A DNA stretch of 64,000 bases from JBEKCB01 sp052139675 (GTDB taxonomy: Bacteria; Planctomycetota; Brocadiia; CAIUPP01), in NCBI GenBank assembly GCA_052139675.1, contig JBKQWE010000097.1, forward strand, positions 31,477 through 95,476. Reading direction: 5' to 3'. Below, in pieces: positions 59,756 through 64,000 of this stretch. Every line of letters begins with the position of its first letter. Positions within the stretch are counted from its first letter, which is position 1. Both the position numbers and the translations under genes were made by a program. The notes below the pieces were generated by a model, which was not told the DNA's origin, searched no databases, and was given only the letters and a program-made list of their open reading frames with translations.

Positions 59756-60462
59756 GGCACGTTCTGTACGGGATCCTTCGAAGCGAGGCCGACACGGCGG
59801 GCCGCGTGGCAGATCTGGCGGCGGGACCGCAACTGCGGCTGATCTGCAATGGCGACCTGGGCGCCGCCGTGTCGCTGCTGCCGGAGGCGGCCGGGCCGCC
59901 GGCGCCCAAGGTCCACGCGCAGATCGTGCAGGCGCTGCACGACGTCTGCGCCGTGCTGCCGATGCGCCACGGAATTGCATTCGAGACCGAGGCGGACGTG
60001 CGTGAAATCCTTCGCGAGCATGACGGGCTGTTCCGGCGGACTCTCGACGACCTGCAGGGCTGCGGAGAAATGGGAGTGCGCGCGATCTGCCGCGCGACGG
60101 CCGTTTCGCCGCCCGGCGCACCGGCCGCGCAGACCGCGCTTTCTCCAGCTCGGGCGTACCTGGCGGCGCGGCAGAGCCAATACGCCGCACGGGACGCCGT
60201 TTGCAAGGAAGCCGCGCAACTCGCCGAGCGCATTGAACGCGCCTTCGAAGGACTCTTCACCAGGCGCAAAGCGGAATCTTTCCTCTTCCGCGAGCGCCCC
60301 ATTCTCTCGCTGCACTTCCTGGTGCGCCGCGGCGAGACGGAGCGCTTTCGCAATGCCTTCCGCCGGCTTGAGGAAGGCGCGCCGGAGAAACTTCTGTTGA
60401 CCGGTCCCTGGCCGCCGTACAACTTCGCCTCCTCCGAGAACCTCATCCCTTCCCACGCCTAG
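59752..60462 (+). CDS. gvpF: Gas vesicle protein GvpF/GvpL family (2)
   Basis: 236 residues. Shows LYGILRS at the N-terminus, AVLPMRHGIAFETEADV (the LPMRHG variant of the core) and LLTGPWPPYNFASSEN near the C-terminus. ATG overlaps the stop of copy 1, so the two products are made together and may form a heteromeric complex. Divergent from copy 1 throughout except for these blocks, so an old duplication. Confidence 0.9.
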   Translation: MRHVLYGILRSEADTAGRVADLAAGPQLRLICNGDLGAAVSLLPEAAGPPAPKVHAQIVQALHDVCAVLPMRHGIAFETEADVREILREHDGLFRRTLDDLQGCGEMGVRAICRATAVSPPGAPAAQTALSPARAYLAARQSQYAARDAVCKEAAQLAERIERAFEGLFTRRKAESFLFRERPILSLHFLVRRGETERFRNAFRRLEEGAPEKLLLTGPWPPYNFASSENLIPSHA

Positions 60463-60477
60463 AATATCCTTCAAGAT

Positions 60478-60566
60478 CTCGTAATCGTAATCTTGCTCGT
60501 AATCGTAATCGCCATCTTGCATCCGGCCGGACGAAGGGCGAGTACGATCAGGATTACGATTACGAG
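60478..60566. repeat. Direct and inverted repeats upstream of gvpA (candidate activator sites)
   Basis: CTCGTAATCGTAATC at 60478-60492 and again at 60496-60510 (period 18), with the exact inverse GATTACGATTACGAG at 60552-60566. They lie 150-240 bp upstream of the sigma-54-type promoter at 60719, the distance expected for enhancer sites of a sigma-54 activator. The inverted pair could also form a hairpin after gvpF2. Confidence 0.6.
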
Positions 60567-60718
60567 GAACAAGAAAGCGTCACGGATGGGGAATCGCTGC
60601 CAGAGTCGGGCGCAACTTCCATAGCCGGCGGGTGACTCGCATCTGGCTGCGCTTGCGGGTGGTTCGATTCGGCCCTGTCATCGCGGGCGCCGCGCGATTG
60701 TGAAGTAATTCTCGGAGA

Positions 60719-60734
60719 CGGCATGAGGCTTGCT
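60719..60734 (+). promoter_or_regulatory. Sigma-54 promoter of gvpA
   Basis: CGGCATG-N4-TTGCT: GG at 60720-60721, GC at 60732-60733, ten nt between. Two changes from the TGGCACG-N4-TTGCW consensus. About 100 nt upstream of the gvpA ATG, in a 373-bp gap that otherwise holds only the repeats at 60478-60566. Confidence 0.65.
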
Positions 60735-60835
60735 TATACGTGATACCCGTTCGGAGGATGGAAACGGTTGTGCTGAACGCCTTCCTCCCGGTATTCGCAG
60801 CGGCGCCTGTTACAACTGAAGGGAGGTGAAACAAC

Positions 60836-61054
60836 ATGGCCAATGTGCAGAAGTCAACCGACAGTTCCAGCTTGGCGGAAGTCGTGGACCGCATCCTGGA
60901 TAAGGGCATCGTCATTGATGCGTGGGCGAAGGTTTCGCTCGTCGGCATCGAGCTCCTGTCCATCGAAGCGCGCGTGGTGATCGCGTCTGTCGAGACGTAC
61001 CTCAAGTACGCCGAAGCGATCGGACTCACGGCGACGGCGGCAGCCCCGGCTTAA
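60836..61054 (+). CDS. gvpA: Gas vesicle structural protein GvpA
   Basis: 72 residues. The GvpA core is unmistakable: SLAEVVDRILDKGIVIDAWAKVSLVGIELLSIEARVVIASVETYLKYAEAIG. It forms the gas-permeable, water-excluding ribbed shell. ATG 60836 has GGGAGGTG upstream at 8-9 nt spacing, the strongest site in the cluster, as fits a highly made protein. It has its own sigma-54-type promoter. It is the only gvpA copy in the window. Confidence 0.97.
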   Translation: MANVQKSTDSSSLAEVVDRILDKGIVIDAWAKVSLVGIELLSIEARVVIASVETYLKYAEAIGLTATAAAPA

Positions 61055-61185
61055 GGAGCCGTCCTCTCCGAGGACACGCCGGGCGAGGATTTCCCCCGGC
61101 CTCGCCCGGCGGTCCTCTGGAGGTGCAGCGAACAAGGTAAAGGGGCAGATCAGCCGCAGGTTTCCAGGAAGGGAAGGCATTAGTC

Positions 61186-61554
61186 ATGGGCCACATGAAG
61201 GATGAAATGACGGGGCTGGCGGAAGAGATCCGCGGCCTGCACGACGCGCGCACGGCGTTCCGGAGCGAGATCCGCAACCGCGTGATGGACCTGCGCAGCG
61301 GCGTCCGCGAGCTGCGGACGGGTTACCGGTCCGCGCGCGCGCAGATGGCGCGCACGATGCGTTCCGAGAGCCGGGCTTTTCTCGCCGACCTCAGGAATAC
61401 GGTTGCCGACATCGAGACGAAAGCGCTGGGGACGCGGCAGGCGTTCGCGGCGGACTTGGCCGGGGCGCTCGCGGCCTGGGCCGGACGGCGGACCGCAGCC
61501 GAGAAGAACCACGCGCGGAAGCCGGAGCGTTCGCGGCGGCGTCGGTCGCGGTAG
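61186..61554 (+). CDS. Helical, Arg/Ala-rich protein, possibly GvpC-like
   Basis: 122 residues, all predicted helix. Two related segments, SRAFLADLRNTVADI and RQAFAADLAGALAAW, recall the helical repeats of GvpC that strengthen the shell from outside; the C-terminus is strongly basic (ERSRRRRSR). It comes directly after gvpA, where gvpC lies in several clusters. Clear 33-residue GvpC repeats are not seen, so the assignment stays tentative. Confidence 0.6.
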   Translation: MGHMKDEMTGLAEEIRGLHDARTAFRSEIRNRVMDLRSGVRELRTGYRSARAQMARTMRSESRAFLADLRNTVADIETKALGTRQAFAADLAGALAAWAGRRTAAEKNHARKPERSRRRRSR

Positions 61555-61622
61555 CCGGCGCGCGGCGCGGCAGGCGAAGCCGGTATCGAGGATTCCTCTT
61601 CTAGAAACGGCAGGCAAAGCGG

Positions 61623-62612
61623 ATGGAGAACATCACCGACAGTGTCGTTAGCGCAGCGCCATCGGTCCGGTTGCCCGTCTCCAGCGACGGCATCGTGCCC
61701 GAGCGCAGCGAGGAGTTCGTTGTGACGGCAGCCATCGAGGCGTTGACGGCGCGCGCGATGGCCTACCTCGAGGTCGGCTACCCGGTCCACTTCGCCGGGG
61801 CCGCCGGCACGGGCAAAACGACGCTGGCGTTCCACGTGGCGGCTCGGCTGGGCCGGCCGGTAGTCCTGATTCACGGCGACGACGAGTTCGGCAGTTCGGA
61901 CCTGGTCGGCAAAACCTCCGGCTACCGCAAATCGCGCACGGTGGACAATTTTATCCACTCTGTCCTGCACGCGGAAGAGCAGATGCAGACGCTGTGGGTG
62001 GACAACCGCCTGACCACGGCCTGCCAGAGCGGCTGCACGCTGGTCTACGACGAGTTCAACCGCTCGCGCCCGGAGGCGAACAACGCGCTGCTGAGCGTCC
62101 TTTCCGAGGGGATTCTGAATCTGCCGAACCGCCGGTTCGAGGGCCAGGGCTACCTGCAGGTGAACCCGGACTTCCACGCGATCTTCACCTCGAACCCGGA
62201 GGAATACGCCGGGACTCACAAGACGCAGGACGCGCTGATGGACCGGCTGATCACGATCCAACTGGAGCACTATGACCGCCATACCGAGATCAGCATCACG
62301 CGGGCGCGCTCCGGCATCGGGCAGGAGGACGCCGAGACGATCGTGGATGTCGTCCGGGCGCTGCGCGCGCTGGGGCCGGGCAAGCACCGGCCCACGATCC
62401 GCTCGTGCATCGCCATCGCGCGGGTCATGGCTCACCAGGGCTCTCGCGCGAGCGGCGACGACCTCGCCTTCACGTCGGTCTGCCAGGATATCCTGAACAA
62501 TCTGGAGACGGCCCGCGTCACGCGCGCCGGCGAGCAGATCGCGTCGAAGCAGGTGCTCGAGGTGATCGAGAAAGTCTGCGCGTCGCGCGGCGCCGGGAAA
62601 CGGCCGCGCTGA
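61623..62612 (+). CDS. gvpN: Gas vesicle ATPase GvpN
   Basis: 329 residues. MoxR-like AAA+ ATPase with Walker A GAAGTGKT (59-66), VLIHGDDEFGSSDLVGK, Walker B LVYDEFNRSRPEANN and sensor FTSNPEEYAG, the GvpN-specific set. Needed for growth of gas vesicles past the small bicone stage. ATG 61623 directly precedes the domain; the ribosome binding site (AAAGCGG) is modest. Confidence 0.95.
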   Translation: MENITDSVVSAAPSVRLPVSSDGIVPERSEEFVVTAAIEALTARAMAYLEVGYPVHFAGAAGTGKTTLAFHVAARLGRPVVLIHGDDEFGSSDLVGKTSGYRKSRTVDNFIHSVLHAEEQMQTLWVDNRLTTACQSGCTLVYDEFNRSRPEANNALLSVLSEGILNLPNRRFEGQGYLQVNPDFHAIFTSNPEEYAGTHKTQDALMDRLITIQLEHYDRHTEISITRARSGIGQEDAETIVDVVRALRALGPGKHRPTIRSCIAIARVMAHQGSRASGDDLAFTSVCQDILNNLETARVTRAGEQIASKQVLEVIEKVCASRGAGKRPR

Positions 62613-62636
62613 CCCGCCGGAAGAAAGGACAGAAAA

Positions 62637-62954
62637 ATGCCGAGGGCTCATCAGAAACGCCTGAGGGCGGTCCAGGACATCCGGACGCTTTCCGGCGCGC
62701 GGAATCACCTCTCGCAGCCGCATCGCGGATACATGCGCATCGCCTGCCTAGAACTGGAGCGGTTCCGGCGAAACAAGGAGCGGGACTGCGCGACGGCGCG
62801 GGTCCGGCAGTTGGACGCGCGCTTCCGGGAAATCGAGGCCGAACAGACGGCGATCCTGGATATGCTCGGGCCGGAGAAGGCCGGACAGGGGCCTCGCAGG
62901 ACGTCATTCGCGCCGGTTGAGACGCAGAAGGCGGGATTCAGGATCAAGTACTAG
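62637..62954 (+). CDS. Small basic gas-vesicle-cluster protein of unknown function
   Basis: 105 residues. A basic N-terminus with VQDIRTLSGARNHLSQPHRGYM is followed by a charged helix (LELERFRRNKERDCATARVRQLDARFREIEAEQ) likely to form a coiled coil, and a basic C-terminus. AAAGGA lies 7 nt upstream of the ATG. It is placed between gvpN and the third gvpF/L, so an accessory assembly role is probable. I recognise no named Gvp family. Confidence 0.68.
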   Translation: MPRAHQKRLRAVQDIRTLSGARNHLSQPHRGYMRIACLELERFRRNKERDCATARVRQLDARFREIEAEQTAILDMLGPEKAGQGPRRTSFAPVETQKAGFRIKY

Positions 62955-62976
62955 CACCAACGAGCAGGAGAAAGGC

Positions 62977-63795
62977 ATGATTGCAGAACAGGAAGCGGCG
63001 GGGAGATACATCTACGCGATCGTGAAGGACGACGAGGACACGGCCTGGAAGGCGGACCACGGTTTCCCCTGGGCGGCGGAGCCGATCGGCTTCGACGGCT
63101 GCCCGGCCTACGCCATCTCGGTGGGGCGCACGGTCGCGGTGGTCAGCGACGTCCCCAACCGCCCGCTCCGGCCCGAGCGCAAGAACCTGGCGACGCACTA
63201 CGCCGTCCTCAAGCGGCTGATGTCGCAGAGCGCGGTCCTGCCGATGGGATTCGGGACGATCGCCGACAGCGCGGAGTCCATCCTGCGGATCCTCAAAACC
63301 CACCAGGAAGCGCTGCTCCAGCAATTGCGGCGGGTCGAGAACAAATTCGAGATGGGCCTGCGCGTCACCTTGAATGTGCCGAACATCTTCGAGCATTTCG
63401 TGAGCACGCACCCGGAACTGCGCGAGCTCCGTGACAAAATGTTCCGCCCCGGCGCCGATCCGTCATCGCGGGAGAAGATCGAGTTGGGCCAACTGTTCGA
63501 CCGGCTGCTCAGCGCCGAGCGGGCCGAGCGCACGCGCAGCGTGGTCGGCGCGCTGAGCCCGGCGTACCACGAGATCAAGGAGAACGCGGTCCGCGACGAG
63601 CGCGAGGTGATGAACCTGGCCTGCCTGGTCGCCCGCGACGCCCAGGCCGCGTTCGAGCAGAGCGTTTTCAACGCGGCGAGAGAGTTCGACGACGCGTACA
63701 CTTTCGACATCAGCGGCCCGTTCCCGCCGCACAACTTCGTGGACCTGGATTTGCGCGTGGAAGAGGTCCGCAGCGGGAGCGCGACATGTTCCTGA
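62977..63795 (+). CDS. gvpL: Gas vesicle protein GvpF/GvpL family (3)
   Basis: 272 residues. RYIYAIVKDD at the N-terminus, SAVLPMGFGTIADSAE (the LPMGFG core of the GvpL branch), and FDISGPFPPHNFVDLDL at the end. AGGAGAAAG directly precedes ATG 62977. The third paralogue in the cluster and, by its core motif, closest to GvpL. Its last 10 bp overlap gvpG. Confidence 0.92.
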   Translation: MIAEQEAAGRYIYAIVKDDEDTAWKADHGFPWAAEPIGFDGCPAYAISVGRTVAVVSDVPNRPLRPERKNLATHYAVLKRLMSQSAVLPMGFGTIADSAESILRILKTHQEALLQQLRRVENKFEMGLRVTLNVPNIFEHFVSTHPELRELRDKMFRPGADPSSREKIELGQLFDRLLSAERAERTRSVVGALSPAYHEIKENAVRDEREVMNLACLVARDAQAAFEQSVFNAAREFDDAYTFDISGPFPPHNFVDLDLRVEEVRSGSATCS

Positions 63796-64000
63796 TTGAC
63801 GACATCTTGCGGGCGCCGGTCAGCGGCGTTCTGTACGTCTTCCGCGAAATCCAGGCTGCCGCCAGGGCCGAGGCGGCTAAGAACGCCGACGCGCTGCGAG
63901 TGCAACTGGCCGAGTTGTACGGCATGCTGGAATCGGGCCGCATCTCCTCGGACCAGTTCGACGCGAAGGAGAAGGAACTCCTGGACCGGCTCGATGAAAT
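63786..64000 (+). CDS. gvpG: Gas vesicle protein GvpG (partial, N-terminal 71 codons)
   Basis: Begins MFLIDDILRAPVSGVLYVFREI, the GvpG signature, followed by a charged helix with LAELYGMLESGRISSDQFDAKE. GvpG proteins are small (about 80-90 residues), so only the last few residues should be missing beyond the right edge. Start overlaps gvpL by 10 bp. The cluster clearly continues beyond the window. Confidence 0.92.
   Translation, partial: MFLIDDILRAPVSGVLYVFREIQAAARAEAAKNADALRVQLAELYGMLESGRISSDQFDAKEKELLDRLDE

Overview
The window is high-GC, densely coded bacterial DNA. Its gene content suggests an anaerobe: an acetogen-type MetV/MetF pair with an iron-sulfur flavoprotein partner, a ferredoxin-linked homocysteine synthesis operon, and oxygen-damage repair by MsrAB. 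It also codes for secreted polysaccharide-degrading enzymes, a Ser/Thr kinase with WD40 repeats, many receiver-only regulators and gas vesicles. This mix would fit an uncultivated planctomycete/PVC-like or Hydrogenedentes-like lineage. No rRNA or marker gene is present, so that placement is a weak inference.

Layout. 0-2.4 kb (minus): nucleotidyltransferase (cut by the window edge) and a galactokinase-like GHMP kinase. 2.5-9.3 kb: three receiver-only regulators, then a flavoprotein-metV-metF operon and a two-CW/GAF histidine kinase. 9.3-19.3 kb: carbohydrate region with a GH5 hydrolase, a large secreted protein, an MFS transporter, a phosphomannose-isomerase-like cupin and a GH2 beta-mannosidase. 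19.3-29.0 kb: four minus-strand genes (kinase-WD40, UroD-like, amidase, secreted protein) between a decayed 3' half of tRNA-Cys and the intact tRNA-Cys, probably an old island. 29.0-39.5 kb: a 10.46-kb integrative element bounded by 46-bp direct repeats made from the 5' half of tRNA-Cys. 39.6-41.0 kb: cupin and iron alcohol dehydrogenase. 41.2-44.3 kb: cysK, DUF39, NIL-ferredoxin and an Rrf2 regulator. 44.4-49.5 kb: a CAT-anticodon tRNA, a secreted protein, an LRR lipoprotein, a CPBP protease, an RRM protein and MsrAB. 49.5-54.2 kb: a fused rSAM/selenodomain-associated transferase, a small secreted protein, a radical SAM protein and an ArsS-type radical SAM protein. 54.3-64.0 kb: a gas vesicle cluster with its own sigma-54 activator, running off the right edge.

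The strongest novelty is at the integrative element. Its attachment core lies inside the 3' end of its own tyrosine integrase gene, in frame. Integration therefore detaches the natural C-terminal tail (codons at 39458..39271) and replaces it with a tail read through tRNA-Cys. Joining the two pieces across the 46-bp core gives one uninterrupted frame of 575 codons. The same event swaps promoters. A TTGATA-N17-TATGCT promoter inside the integrase gene now sits in front of tRNA-Cys. The tRNA's probable native promoter (TTGCAA-N17-TATCCT) is stranded at the far end, pointing into the element's genes, all of which lie on the minus strand. Between that promoter and the first gene are two sets of RNA-like repeats, including three units with constant flanks and a variable 16-nt hairpin.

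Other linked systems: the gas vesicle cluster carries two sigma-54-type promoters, a receiver-less sigma-54 activator and repeat sites upstream of gvpA, so it appears to regulate itself. The cysK operon ends with an Rrf2 regulator and begins with a palindrome over the -10. In the metVF operon, the flavoprotein fuses GltD-like, ferredoxin and FlpD/MvhD-like parts and could deliver electrons to methylene-tetrahydrofolate reductase.
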